This document shows, piece by piece, positions 22,192-33,478 of a stretch of DNA of 64,000 nt (the first letter of the stretch is position 1; every line of letters starts with the position of its first letter). Source of the DNA: Xestospongia bergquistia. Lineage: Eukaryota; Porifera; Demospongiae; Haplosclerida; Petrosiidae. The stretch is taken from contig OZ014412.1 in assembly GCA_963965975.1 (NCBI GenBank), positions 4,342,501 to 4,406,500 on the forward strand. The letters are read 5' to 3'. The position numbers were made by a program, and so were the translations under genes. Under the pieces are notes generated by a model. It saw only the letters and a list, made by a program, of their open reading frames with translations, was not told the DNA's origin and did no database searches.

Positions 22192-23578
22192 TCAGTCTGA
22201 TATATCAGAAGAGAAAATGGTTTTGAAGTCTTCTACTTCATCACGTACAAGAATTGATGCATCTAAATGTTTGGCGTTGAATTTCCCTTCCAAAATTAGA
22301 CTTTTGATAAAAAGATCATCTCTAACACGTTGACTATGGTCCTCCCATTTTCTATCGTGGTAGCTGTCCTTTTTATCCAATAACCACATCACCAGCCATC
22401 CTAATTGGAAAAAGTCTGTTTGTTCTCCATTATCAAGTATATTGTTGTCTACCCAATTATACATGCAACCAAGTTTGGGAATTCGAAAGTAAGGATGAAG
22501 TTCACTAATATCATAACACCTGTCAAGATCAATCAATACAGCTTCATAATTTTTATTGAAAGCAATATTAGCAACTCTGACGTCATTGTGTGAAAATCCA
22601 TAACTATGTAGTTCATCTAGTGCCACCTTGACCTTCATTACTAGTGTTCTTAAACACTGACTGGCTTCTTTATCTTCTAATGGATTAAAATGTACTATAG
22701 GGTATGTGAATAAGAACTTTTTATAAGGAACTGCTCTTGGTACAACAAAGTATTTAGGAGTGGAAGTCACAGTCATTTGTAGGTCATGAAGAGCAATAAA
22801 TTCATCTTTGTCATATACTAACTTGTATATAGATCCACTACATTGGACCATGATGTGACGAGGATGACAATCAAGTTGTGTACAGCAAGATTGGATAGAT
22901 TTGGATTTACCACACATTTCTTTCATTTCATCTTGAGTCAGCTGTATTAAATAATCAGAGACATTGGTTGGCATTACAGGAACATTCGTTACATTTTCCA
23001 CTAAAACACGATTGACTTCTTCTATTCCACTTTCCATGGTCTCATGTCTCTTCAAAGTATAGACGAACCTCGAATTCTCCCACTTGACTTTTATCGAAGC
23101 AATAGACGTTTTCTCATCTTTTTTAGGGAAAAAAAACACAGTTATTTCCCTAAACATTACGTTTGTATTCCTTAACAATCGAATAATGTCTGCACCTAAA
23201 TAAATATACACTGTAAATATACCTGTAAATATACACTGTAAATATACCTGTAAAGATGCATTTATTTAAACTTGCGTTGGAATGTTCTCCGCTGTGGACT
23301 ACCACTATGGAAATTAACTTTTCTCCTTTATATAATGTGATATCAGGTCTAAACTGGGTTGACGTGTACAAATTTGGGAGTTCACTCATAGACGATATTT
23401 CTTTATTTACTTCTAATGAGTATTTCCCTTCAGTAAAATTATTTATAATTACTGCAGCTAACTCATCGTTCTTAATGTCTTCTATTCCTTTTATATTCAA
23501 ATGCTTTGCCAAATCTAAAAGATCATAATTTCCGAGTTCTCCTTCAATATGCTCAGATTCTATTGACATTTCGAACAT
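22192..23578 (-). CDS. Protein-kinase-fold protein with a divergent N-terminal domain
   Basis: Two exons on the minus strand: 23578-23248 and 23195-22192, joined in phase (CIFTG-ADIIRLL) across a 52-base intron made of a 24-base duplication. The product is about 443 residues. The C-terminal half has a kinase catalytic loop, HSYGFSHNDVRVANIAF (H-x-D with the N five residues on), then VLIDLDRC, with DLD in place of DFG, and QLGWLVMWLL as the helix-F region. No clear glycine loop was seen. The N-terminal half contains RPDITLYKGEKLISIVVVHS, which could be a restriction-endonuclease-like core (PD...E/HxK type), as in Crinkler (CRN) proteins that pair such a domain with a kinase. That comparison is inference. 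No neighbours suggest a pathway. Confidence 0.6.
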
Positions 23579-26340
23579 ATTAAATTTCCAAATCGGTAAA
23601 TAAGATGAGACTGTTTGGGATGTTGATAAACTTCTTACCTAACATGATGAAAGTGGACAGTTGTTGTGATTACAGGATAAAAATGAAAAATGCACTAAAA
23701 TGTGCAGTCTAGCTCTAATGTCTATACATTTAACATTGCACAAGGTGTGGTCAAATTAATGATAACAAATATAATGAGAGTCATATACAACAAAAAAAAA
23801 CTAGAAATATAAATAAATAACTGAGTATGTGATAGTTAAATTGTTAAACCTTGGTAGTTACCAAGTTATAGCAGTTCAAAAAAAACAACAGACACACAGT
23901 ACCCTCGCTATGCGCCCACGCAGGTTAATTACTGATTACAACAACCTATTGACAACCCTGGTGGACACACACATGTCCTATTGACAGGTTAGTTTGAATT
24001 GCTTTATTACCAGGTGTGTTCCATACATATCAATGCACAAATCAAACACACACACATTTAACAACAAGACACACACAAGACAGCTTAGTTAACTACAAGA
24101 GAGGTACATTTATTTCTCATACCTTTTGTTTTTTCATAGGAGGAGAATTACTTGGAGTTGCCATTTGTAATAAGGTTGTACCTGTGTTCGGAGGAGAGCA
24201 GGTCAAGTGATAATATAAAATCTCGCCCCTAACAGTTCTAAACACTAACACATGCGCATGCGCAAACAATGTAGGGGCGTAGTTATTGATTCCATAAATT
24301 CTTTAATATAATATAATTTTTTAAGAAAATAAAAATTATAGGAAATAAGAAAATTAGGTTAACCGCAGAAATATTATAGTTAGGAAATAAATACTCGTTT
24401 GTATGATCTTCATCGTCACTTTCTTCTTTCTGGATGAGATGAAATGTGAATCTCAACATATATGACTAACACTATAGGAGGAGAATTAACACTTGGGACT
24501 TACTGATTTAATAGTACTTGTCCACTTGACTCTATAGCAAGAAAATTAAAATTAAAATCAATATTATATTATCTTAAATATGCAAATATTTGTATTTACA
24601 TTCTAAGTAGTTCAGTGTTCACACAAATGGAGTTCTACAACTTAATAGAACTGAAACAATTTGATCTGCATAACACTCAAAAAGGATACATGTGTTTTTG
24701 TTTTGTTCTTAATGTGTTCCATTATACAGAACATTTTTAACAAAACAAAATTTTATACTCGACAATATAAGGCGTATAGTGGTACACATATGAATCTCTA
24801 GTACTAATAAAGTCTCTACAACCTTATTTTCAGAGAAAAGTCAGTACACTGAACAAAAAACACTGTGAGCAATGCTTATATAGGAAACAAAACTCAAAAA
24901 TACATTTCTAAGTTGACAGTGACAATGACAGTGCAACAATGACAGTGCAAAAAATCAAAAACAAAATACAAAATAAGGTAAGAAGTTCTGTAAGATAGTC
25001 ATATATTTGAAGCTTAAGCTTTAGCCAGTAGCTATCTAACACCAGAGTCTGTTTTGGATGGTAGGGTTCATCTTGACAGGTGATCTTACTGGTACATTCT
25101 GAAAAGGTTGTGCAGCACTATTATTCTCAATAGATTTCTGGTGGTCTATTGTTTTACCAATTGTGCTATTAAAAAGCACCTTGCTCATATCTGAGGTGGT
25201 TTATAACTTTAGATTTACAGTTATATAAAATATAAGCCATAGTTCAGTGTCACACGAATGGAGTTCTACACATCAGAACTGAGTAGAACTGAAACAATTC
25301 TATCTTTATAACAATAAAAAAAGAATATTTGTATTTTTGTTTTGTTCTTAATGTGTTCCATTATACAGAACTCTTTTTAACAAAACAAAATTTTGTACTC
25401 GTCAATATAAGACATAGGTCAGTGTCACACAAATGGAGTTCTACACATCAGAACTGAGTAGAACTGAAACAATTTGATCTCCATAACACTCAGAAAAGGA
25501 TACATGTGTTTGTGTTTTATTCTTAAGGTGTTCCATTATACAGAACTTATTTAGCAAAACAAAATTTAATACTCGCAAAAGGTACTAACAGGTATAATAG
25601 CTTTGTATAATGGAACACATTAAGAACAAAACACAAACACATTTATCCTTTACTGAGTGTTATGGAGATCAAATTGTTTCAGTTCTAATCAGTTCTGATG
25701 TGTAGAACTCTATTTTTGTGACATTGAACTATGCCCTACATTTACGAGTATTAAATTTTGTTTTGTTAAAAAGAGTTCTGTACAATAGAACTCCTTAAGA
25801 ACAAAATACAAACACTTTATCCTTTACTAAGTGTTATGACTGAGTAACGAGCGAGTCTTGCCTCTTTTATTTTACACTAAAACCAAATGGTCCTGGCCAC
25901 ACCCAGTGTATGTAGTCTGCAGCCACTTTGGTGCCCTTACCTGTCAATCATTTGTATTTAATACATACATTTAATGTGGAAGTTTGAGATAGTTTGACTG
26001 GTTCAAACCATTACAAATCAATCATTTGTATTGAGTATATACATTTAATGTAGTATATTATTTACTGACTATAATGTAAGTGACCATGTGCTTTGTAGTT
26101 TATTGCTATTAATATTTACATCTGTTTTGAGTAGTGCAGTTTCAATGACATTAAACACTATATAAGATGAGGGACAGTATGTGTTAATTAGTACAATAAA
26201 ACTCTTGTTGTCAAAATAAATTTCTTTCAATAAAACATATTGAATTACTATATTAATTGCATACCATCATATCATATACAGAATTGAAGCTACCAATATT
26301 AATTATTCATTCATTACAGTTTGTGTTTGTTGTCATGATT
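23579..26340. other. Repeat-rich intergenic stretch
   Basis: Contains the GC-rich motif at 23901-23924, which is inverted relative to the hairpin at 33691-33716, and the dispersed repeats at 24612-25850. A direct repeat at about 25950-26050 ('caatcatttgtattgagtat') is shared with 29255-29440. An open frame at 24016-24210 shows no domain. No gene can be supported. Confidence 0.5.
24612..25850. repeat. Dispersed 150-170-base repeat, direct and inverted copies
   Basis: Forward copies lie at about 24612-24765, 25240-25410 and 25420-25577, each with 'gtgttccattatacagaac' or a close variant, then 'aacaaaacaaaatttt' and 'actcg'. Inverted copies follow at about 25605-25740 and 25745-25850. Another forward copy is at 21583-21720. 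It has no coding capacity and looks like a short non-autonomous element family. The central pair is arranged head to head. Confidence 0.75.
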
Positions 26341-26679
26341 TCATATACCAGTGTCCACACAAGTAGCACTTTCCTCCTTATACAAAAAAACATCAAAAAG
26401 TAAATTGGTATGTATAGAATGGAGTAATTTTAAAATGTTTTAAACTTCATTCCTAAATAACTTTACCTTTGATGAATTTTCATAGACTTTGATAATCAGA
26501 GAAGTGAACAAGTTGAGGACAGCATATATGAATAACACTACAAAGACATAGATGAAAAGTAGACTAAATACATAGTCTCCAATATAATATGTATTGTCAA
26601 AGGAAAGAAGCATTGGATAGATCTCATCACCATTACTTAGAACAAATAAACTTTGTAATGTTTTAGAAAAATCACTGAA
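26341..26679 (-). pseudogene. Mucolipin (TRPML)-like channel C-terminal fragment
   Basis: A 71-codon open exon at 26679-26467 (minus) with clean splice sites encodes TLQSLFVLSNGDEIYPMLLS, then VFSLLFIYVFVVLFIYAVLN and LFTSLIIKVYE. This matches the pore and S6 of mucolipins: NGDE at the NGDD selectivity-filter position, followed by the FIY.V..LFI.LI helix. A short final exon (26376-26341: EESATCVDTGI, stop) joins in phase. No upstream channel exons are visible on this strand, and 26841 onward is a duplicated segment with another gene fragment. It is most likely a transposed gene end, although a very long intron is possible. Confidence 0.55.
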
Positions 26680-26899
26680 CTAGAAAATATATCTTAGTAA
26701 CATCAAATTATCCATCCATCTATTCATCATTCATTTATCTGATTATGCATCTATCTCAATTGAATGAAGTGCTAGCTGCTTCCAATCTTTTTGATCCATC
26801 AGCATTGACTATATATGGTGACTAGAAAACTTGAGGTACAAGGTTTAACATAGCATCCTAAAAATATACTCTCTTTCTCTCTCTCTTCCTATTTCTCAG

Positions 26900-27165
26900 G
26901 ATGTCTTGGACTCCAAAAATGGTGCTATTCATGACCCACAATATGTACTAGCTCGAGTTCGCAAGGTACATTTACAAATTTAAGATGCTATTATTGTTAA
27001 CATTATTATGTAAAGGCTCATAATGATCTTATCAAAACCTATGAAGATAAACTCTCAAATTTTGGAGTCCTTGTTGAAGAGTTGGGTTTCAAGCCTCTGC
27101 AAAGTACAGTGGCTGGTCAGAGTTTGGGCCAAGGACCAGCTGGTCTGATAGGATCACCTTCATAA
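26900..27165 (+). pseudogene. GAS8/DRC4 C-terminal fragment, copy 1
   Basis: Exons 26900-26965 and 27016-27165 encode DVLDSKNGAIHDPQYVLARV then [20 protein letters not shown], and finish [18 protein letters not shown], stop. This is the conserved C-terminus of GAS8 (DRC4), a subunit of the ciliary nexin-dynein regulatory complex. Only the last two exons are present; the coiled-coil body is absent. Compared with copy 2, HDPQ and RVRK replace HDLQ and RVCK, so this copy has altered residues but an intact ending. Confidence 0.75.
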
Positions 27166-27534
27166 GAGAATGTCCCTGTAATATATTGTTAATGACTGTG
27201 GGTGTATTTTGTTATTAAAAATGCTAAAGTATCATTACTAATTCCATTTCATATTAAAGTATGGTTTTCTTTGCAAGCTACTTAAACATTTTCCTCTTAA
27301 ACCTTAAATTTGCATGGATGGCCCAGCTTAACATTCTATATTATTTTACATTTACTTAAACATTTTACATTTACTTAAACATTTTCCTCTTAAACCTTAA
27401 ATTTGCATGGATGGCCCAGCTTAATATTCTATATTATTTTACATTTAAAAACTGGCCAGTTCCAGTAATTTAAATAGATTTTTTAAAAAACAAAAAATGT
27501 AAATAGATTATGAAAAGAAAAACCCTTGTGTGTT

Positions 27535-27965
27535 GCCCAAACGATTCCTACTCGCTCACCCACTCAGGCTTCCACTTAGGCTCCAGGATTCCCTGCTATT
27601 GCTAGCTGGGACCGCCACCTGGCTTGGTAACCCTCGTCCGAAGACGAAGTAATCCTGGCTGGAGCATCGCCCTAACTTAAAACCAGCCGTACGGGATTCC
27701 AGCTCTTAGAGAATATCGCATTCAGGAACCGGGAACCACAAATACACCAGCCTCATCTCGTTTAAAGGGAGACTACCAGCCCTATCCTAGTCGGCCTTTC
27801 GGATACTCCGTAGAGTATGCTGGTAACCATCTCAGAGGTCTAATGCATTGCAGAACGCTGGCCCACAACACACTGGCACTCATGACTGTTTCAGTTTCTT
27901 TTTATATGTACGTCAGATTTTTCCTTCATGCTCTTGTGGGGCGCGTCGATCAGTGCTATGAATCT
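27535..27965. other. GC-rich conserved block of unknown nature, copy 1
   Basis: About 430 bases that are much more GC-rich than the surroundings, for example 'ccgtacgggattccagctct' and 'cggcctttcggatactccgt'. It is nearly identical to 35763-36190 (differences at only a few positions), while its flanks have drifted more. There is no long open frame on either strand. It could be part of a non-coding RNA gene, a SINE or LTR-type element, or a captured foreign segment. I do not recognise it. Confidence 0.5.
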
Positions 27966-28199
27966 CATTAACGGTAGTTACAATGAACTGAAACTACATT
28001 TTAAAGGTCAGAATAAAACTAGTCTTATTTAAACAAACTAGAACAATACTAATCCTATTAATTTTTTTATCATTCTTATATTAAGTCACTCACAATTCAA
28101 GCTACATGTTTACACTACATCAAATGCTAAGCTATCACGTTCAAAATGGTTTAAAAAGGAGACATTTTAAGCATCATCTAACTTCTACTTTTTTTATAA

Positions 28200-29250
28200 A
28201 GTTAGCTGTATAGGTCCTTGTTAAGTGACATTATTGTTACTGCTCAAAATTGTTGCGTTTCATATTTAAAAATATTTATATAATGGCCTTTGTTCTACAG
28301 CAAATAAATATACATGTAAATTAAAGAATCTGTTTATTTTTACAGACTTTAACAACATTTCTGAACACAAACAATTACTCTGCTTAACAAGGACCTCTAT
28401 AGCTAACTTCATCAAAAATTTGAAGTGATTTTGCTACCTATCATCTTCGGCCATTTTTACCTCAATACCATGGACAAAAGGTTAGAATTTGGTCTGTGTC
28501 ACCAAATTGCTTAAATTTTTTTGTGGAGTTAGCTCTATAGGTCTTTGTTAAGTGACAATAATATTACTGCTCTAAAATGGTGCATTTCATATTTAAAATA
28601 TTTATATAATGTCATTTGTTCTACTAATAAATCTACATGTAATTTAAAGAATCTGTTTATTTTTTTACAGACTTTAACATCATTTCTGAACACAAACAAT
28701 TACTCTACTTAACAAGGACCTATATAGTTAACTTCATAAAAGTTTGAAGTACCTATCATCTTAGCCCATGTTTTAGCTTACTATCATGGACCAAAAGGTT
28801 AAAATTGAGAATTTGGTCCCTGTCACCAAATCACTTGAAATTTTTTATGAAGTTAGCTATATAGGTTCTTGTTAAGTCACGTTAGTATTACTGCTCTAAA
28901 ATGTTGCATTACATATTTAAAAATATTTATATAATGGCCTTTGTTCTACTAGTAAATGTACATGGATATTGATGAATCTTTTTAGTTTTTTTAAAGAGTT
29001 TAACAACATTTCTGAATACAAACAATTACTCTACTTAACAAAGACTTATATAGCTAACCTCATAAAAAATTGAAGTGATTTTGCTACCTATCATCTTAGG
29101 CCAATTTTTGGCTCAAAACCATGGTTTTGAGCCAAAAATTGAGAATGTGGTCCATGTTACCAAATCACTTGAATTTTTTTTATGAAGTTAGCTATATAAA
29201 TCCTTGTTAAGTAGAGTAATTGTTTGTGTTCAGAAATGTTGTTAAAGTTT
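28200..29250. repeat. MITE array with terminal inverted repeats
   Basis: Three copies of about 210 bases (28200-28408, 28527-28733, 28851-29059) begin with 'agttagctatataggtcctt' or a close variant and end with its reverse complement, 'aaggacctatatagctaact'. They are separated by about 118 bases, so the unit of tandem duplication is about 325 bases. A lone inverted end lies at 29186-29250. Further copies are at 34876-34942 (one end) and 36438-36633 (truncated). Confidence 0.85.
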
Positions 29251-31240
29251 CAAATCAATCATTTGTATTGAGTGTGTGCATTCAATGTTGTTTTTGCAGA
29301 AGTTCAAGGTGGTTCGACTGGTTTGAACCAGTACAAATCAATCATTTGTATTGAGTATATACAGATAATGTGTTTTTTACAGAAGTTCAAGGTGGTTCGA
29401 CTGTTCGAACCATTACAAATCAATCACTTGTATTGAGTACATACAGTTAATGTCAGTATTTATATGTATTATGTTATAACTGTTATATTATTAAGTGTAT
29501 CTTACTAGTTATCAATATTATATTCTTTTTATTTTTTATCCAACATGACTACACTATAGCTAACCAGTACTAATATATTTTGTATTATAAATACATGTAC
29601 AGTTTAATATAGTGGACTTATATTGTGAAGAGGACATCAGCTGATACATATTATGCCACAACCTAACCAGGTTAATACAATTAATACATAGCTGAACCAG
29701 CTGCCAATGTCATTCTTACCCTCCACTCTATCTCCTTCTACTACATTCTGTCTTCAGTTAATGTTGTTGATATACCTGGTTATAGTGAGGTACCTGTTTA
29801 TAGAAAAAGGTATTGAGTATATGGGAAATGAGAGGACACACCCATTACTCTGCCAATTTTGTAAACTAATAGGAACAGTTATGAGAAAAGCTCAACATAT
29901 AAGTCCAAAAATACAAACTTTGAAGTTGTCGTTCTCACATTCTCTATTTCCTTCAAATACACTCTGTCCTCTGTTGACTCACTCTTCCAATTAGTGATGA
30001 CTCATGATAATAATGTGCCTTTTTATTTGGTAACAAGACATCATCATCTCTACATCCATCAGATCAAATCAAAGCTAGATTATAATGATATTATTAATGA
30101 TAATGACTTCATCACAATGAAACTAATAATGAATAGAACACTCGTTTGTATGTTGAAATAAGTGAGATAAGATCACCAAAAAGGGGTAACATTCTACATT
30201 TACATGTACATGTAATAGTACATGTACATGTATGTACTATTATTACATGTACATGTACTATAATTATATATACATGTACATGTACATGTGTAGATACTAC
30301 ATTGTAATATTAAGTTTACTATCAATAAAGCACAAGTGTTACTTTTGACATACTCTATGCATTGAACACTAAAGACAGTCCAGTATAAGTCATAAAATCC
30401 TCCACATTATTAGAATGATTAATTTTGTCATGTTAACAATAAAACAAATGACAAATATAGTAGTTTTTTGTGTGTTGATGGTTTAGCTTTGTAGTCATCT
30501 CTTTTAATTGTCAGTAATATCAGGACAATAATATCTGGAGAAATTGTTATCATTCTTACAGCTCTTGTTATATGTTATTAGAAAATGTTACAAAGTCATC
30601 TCCTGAAGTATATAATTTATTAGAGAAACTGAACTAGTTGTTAAAGTGAATGTCATTGGAAAGATGATAGCTGGTAACTGTAAGTATGTGTGATTATAAT
30701 TATTATATTAGTTTTCAATGTAGCTTCTACTTTGTGCTATGTCATGACTGACTCATTAGCTATCTCTTCTATGAACAGTTGGTCTTAATATATTCTGTTC
30801 ATGACATGTGATATGATATCTGGTTGTTCCTTTTGTCTCTGTTGTGTATTAGTCAAAATTTACAATGTTTTTTACAAGTTTTTTCAACACTTGTTTGCTA
30901 TTATCCTTCATTTTAGCATTATTATTGATATGTAAACATCATTAGTGACATCAACATTAGCCTGAAGTTCATTACTGGACATTATTAGTTGCTACATAAC
31001 TTTCCTTCCTTCTCAATAATTGCTTAATGGAATCATTTACTTGTAGACTATAGTCTTGTTAGTATGAAAATAACAAGAGTGATGAATAACTGTGATAATA
31101 TTGTAAGTTACTATATATTTTGTATATATGTTTTATATAATAATATTGTAATGGGTAATGTACAAGAGGTCATACCAAAAGCAGTTACTAGTGTGTTCAT
31201 TATTTGTAGCTAATATTGATATTATAAGTTTCTTTTATAG
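29251..31240. other. Intergenic repeats between duplication B and receptor gene 4
   Basis: 29255-29440 holds 2-3 units of a roughly 93-base direct repeat ('caatcatttgtattgagt... agttcaaggtggttcgactg'). 30190-30290 is a run of palindromic 'acatgtacatgt' units. 30515-31090 is duplicated at 36637-37195. An open frame at 29707-29994 consists of two imperfect copies of one short repeat and is not called. Near 30520-30640 there is a frameshifted copy of the TM-type exon at 36641-36760. Confidence 0.55.
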
Positions 31241-32064
31241 TTGCTATGGTCATATCTGTATCAATTATTATTATTGTAATTGTCACACTAAGTACATTTG
31301 TAGTCTTATGTATAGTAATGAGAAGAAAATGTAAGTTTGATAAATTATATGAAAATGTTTCAACATCATATGTACGGTTAAATGGAGAGTGCCACAAAAA
31401 GAACAAGGTTAATAGTGATCAATGAATTATATTATAACATGATGACAGATGAAAACATAATGGCACCTTTGTCTATGTACAGAGTTGATATTGTTATTGG
31501 CCCATGTGTCGCCATTATGTGTATAACATTTGAATTGTTTCATTGGCTTTTATTATTGTTGATGTTTTTATCAATTTATGAAGATATACTGTCAAAGTAA
31601 TTGTGTGATGTGATTGATTATATTAATATTGAAAATACTGCATGTTCTTATTTCACTACATGTTTTAGATATCAAAAAATGTTGCACTTAACCAGATTGA
31701 CTATACTGATGTGACTCCATCATCTAATGGACCTATTGCTCCTCCTACTCTCCATTCTACAGTACCATATAGTACAGTAATACATGAGACACCAATAATA
31801 GAACAATATAGTTTAGTACAACAATATCAGTCTTCATATTCAAAAAATGGGCCATCTAATGAGAAATATGCCAGGCTTAATCATAATGTATATGCTAGTA
31901 CTCAACTTTATGATCATATTCAACATCCTCATTCTCATACTTCAATACCTATTCCACCTATGTATTCTACACTACCTACTAATGGTAACATGACAAGTTA
32001 TATATCATCACCTGACAGTCAGTACTCTACATTGTCTAATAAAACAATGTTGCTCCACATGTAA
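31241..32064 (+). CDS. Receptor gene 4: TM exon and tyrosine-rich tail with ITAM/ITIM-like motifs
   Basis: The TM exon 31241-31330 encodes AMVISVSIIIIVIVTLSTFV then VLCIVMRRK before 'gtaagt'. The tail exon 31669-32064 encodes NVALNQIDYTDVTPSSNGPI, then TVPYSTVIHETP, EQYSLV, EKYARLNHNVYASTQLYDHI, PMYSTL and DSQYSTL. Tyrosine motifs: IDYTDV, VPYSTV and SQYSTL fit the ITIM pattern; YARL-x10-YDHI resembles a spaced ITAM pair. After LSNKT the frame runs into a stop at the junction with the death-domain remnant. The TM exon ends in phase 1 and the tail is not open in that phase, so an exon between them is expected but not identified. No signal peptide exon was found upstream. Kinase or SH2 coupling is inferred. 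Confidence 0.55.
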
Positions 32065-32282
32065 CTACAAAACTACAAGAGATAGGTACTGCCCTAGTAC
32101 TAACTCCATCTGAACTGGATGACATTGAAGAGAACCATCAAGGTATCACTGGTATGTTCCAACTCTGGTATGAGACTAAGAGACGTCCATATACCTGGGA
32201 TCTATTGTTAATGATATTAAGATCACCAGCTGTAAATGAAACTGAAATTGCTGACCAATTTGAGATACAGCATACTCAGTGA
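32049..32282 (+). pseudogene. Death-domain exon of receptor gene 4, out of frame
   Basis: It encodes a nearly complete death domain (TTKLQEIGTALVLTPSELDD to YTWDLLLMILRSPAV and IADQFEIQHTQ, stop 32280-32282). The tail's last codons, the intron and the first death-domain helix (compare 13175-13285) have been deleted. The join puts the tail and the death domain in different frames. As read, gene 4 makes a tail without a death domain. Confidence 0.7.
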
Positions 32283-32845
32283 CTACATCTACTGTATTAT
32301 TATAATAATCATGTGTGCAGCTATCTATGTAATAGAATGTGTAACAATGATTAGTTTACAGTTATATCCTCATTGTCCCTGTAACAGTCAGTACACACAT
32401 CTGGTGTGACATTGTTATATGCTACATTGTTACTTTGTTGTGAATCAATCTTAATAATTTTTAACCTAATAAACATTTTGTAATCATAGATCTTTTGGGT
32501 AGTTGCTGTGGTATCACACACTCACGAACAAATGAATTCATTGATTAGGGAGGGTTATCACCAGTTCTGTATTTAGTCAGGAAAGGAATACATGTAAGAG
32601 CTAAAGAATTTAATTATTGTAAATTGCCTGTTACGTCATATCCGGCTGCTGAACTATAAACACATTGAATTTAATGAAAACAGCTCAGTTGAAGATTTGA
32701 AACTTGCGCCAAGCAAAAATATACCGTATATTTTTATATAGCGTAGCTAGAGTAAAACTATAATACTAAGTTACATACCTCTTCACATTGCCTGATCTAA
32801 GCCACTGCCTTGTATTACTTACGCCATTAAATTTCCTTATTAGCC
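32283..32845. other. Upstream region of the EF-hand gene
   Basis: No gene was seen. The last 100 bases are the likely promoter of the EF-hand gene. Confidence 0.4.
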
Positions 32846-32856
32846 AATATAAATAT
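32846..32856 (+). promoter_or_regulatory. TATA-like promoter of the EF-hand gene
   Basis: 'aatataaatat' lies about 60 bases before the ATG at 32912, a reasonable spacing for a TATA element with a short 5' leader. Confidence 0.4.
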
Positions 32857-32911
32857 AGTTATTGACCAGCTAATTTGCATTGCTGTACGCTTAATTTTCC
32901 AGTAAGCAAGT

Positions 32912-33478
32912 ATGGCCACAGTTCAAGATTACTTGAAGAATGCCAAGTGGGTTAAACGTATGAACGAATGTTTTGACCAATTGGATGTGAACAAAAGCGG
33001 CTACCTTTCAAGAGAAGACTGGTTAATTCATGTTAATAACTTGGCAAAGGTTGTCACTGACCGTCCTGCTTTAATTGCTAAGGCACGAGAAGTTACGTTG
33101 GAGTACACGGATGCATTAGGACTCACTGAAGGTGTAAAAGCTGACAAGCAGAAGTTTCTAGAACTAGCGGCAGCGATGTCGATAGTTGAAATAGCTAAAG
33201 TGAAAAAGGGAGAAAAAAGTTTGATAGAGATCTTCGATAATGCACTCTTTGATGTTGTGGACAGAAACCATGATGGATGTTTGACTTTCGATGAGTTTAA
33301 AGTCATGATGAAGGCCGGCAATTTCGATGATGATGTGGCTCCAGCTATATTTGCCTTACTCGATAAGAACAAAAATGGAAAAATTGAGCGAAGTGAGTAT
33401 ATAGCTGCTGATATCAAGTTTTGGTGTAATCTTGATGATCCTGATACTCAAGGAATGTTTGGTGAAAAATACGAATAG
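32912..33478 (+). CDS. EF-hand protein of the sarcoplasmic calcium-binding type
   Basis: Intact single-exon gene of 188 residues, starting MATVQDYLKNAKWVKRMNEC. Three canonical EF-hand loops are seen: DVNKSGYLSREDW (about residues 25-37), DRNHDGCLTFDEF (about 118-130) and DKNKNGKIERSEY (about 151-163). The second hand (about 75-87, LTEGVKADKQKF) has lost its calcium ligands. Four hands with the second degenerate, and an ending FWCNLDDPDTQGMFGEKYE, fit the sarcoplasmic calcium-binding/calexcitin-like family of soluble cytosolic calcium buffers. The ATG context is good and a polyadenylation signal 'aataaa' lies near 33604. Codon use is less AT-biased than the flanks, consistent with a functional gene. 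An antisense open frame over the gene is a shadow. Confidence 0.9.
   Translation: MATVQDYLKNAKWVKRMNECFDQLDVNKSGYLSREDWLIHVNNLAKVVTDRPALIAKAREVTLEYTDALGLTEGVKADKQKFLELAAAMSIVEIAKVKKGEKSLIEIFDNALFDVVDRNHDGCLTFDEFKVMMKAGNFDDDVAPAIFALLDKNKNGKIERSEYIAADIKFWCNLDDPDTQGMFGEKYE

Larger units (their letters stand above)
26841..28400. repeat. Segmental duplication B, copy 1
   Basis: Matches 35167-36635 closely. It includes the GAS8 fragment, the GC-rich block at 27535-27965 and the first MITE copy. Copy 2 jumps at 36635 to sequence matching 30515-31090, so about 2.1 kb present here (28400-30515) is absent there. Confidence 0.9.

Noticed and set aside
30190..30290. Palindromic acatgt runs considered as a CRISPR-like or attachment site
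   Set aside because: Simple-sequence palindromes without unique spacers. Similar runs occur at 49715-49860 and 60720-60760.
33028..33417. 129-residue antisense open frame
   Set aside because: Shadow of the intact EF-hand gene on the other strand.
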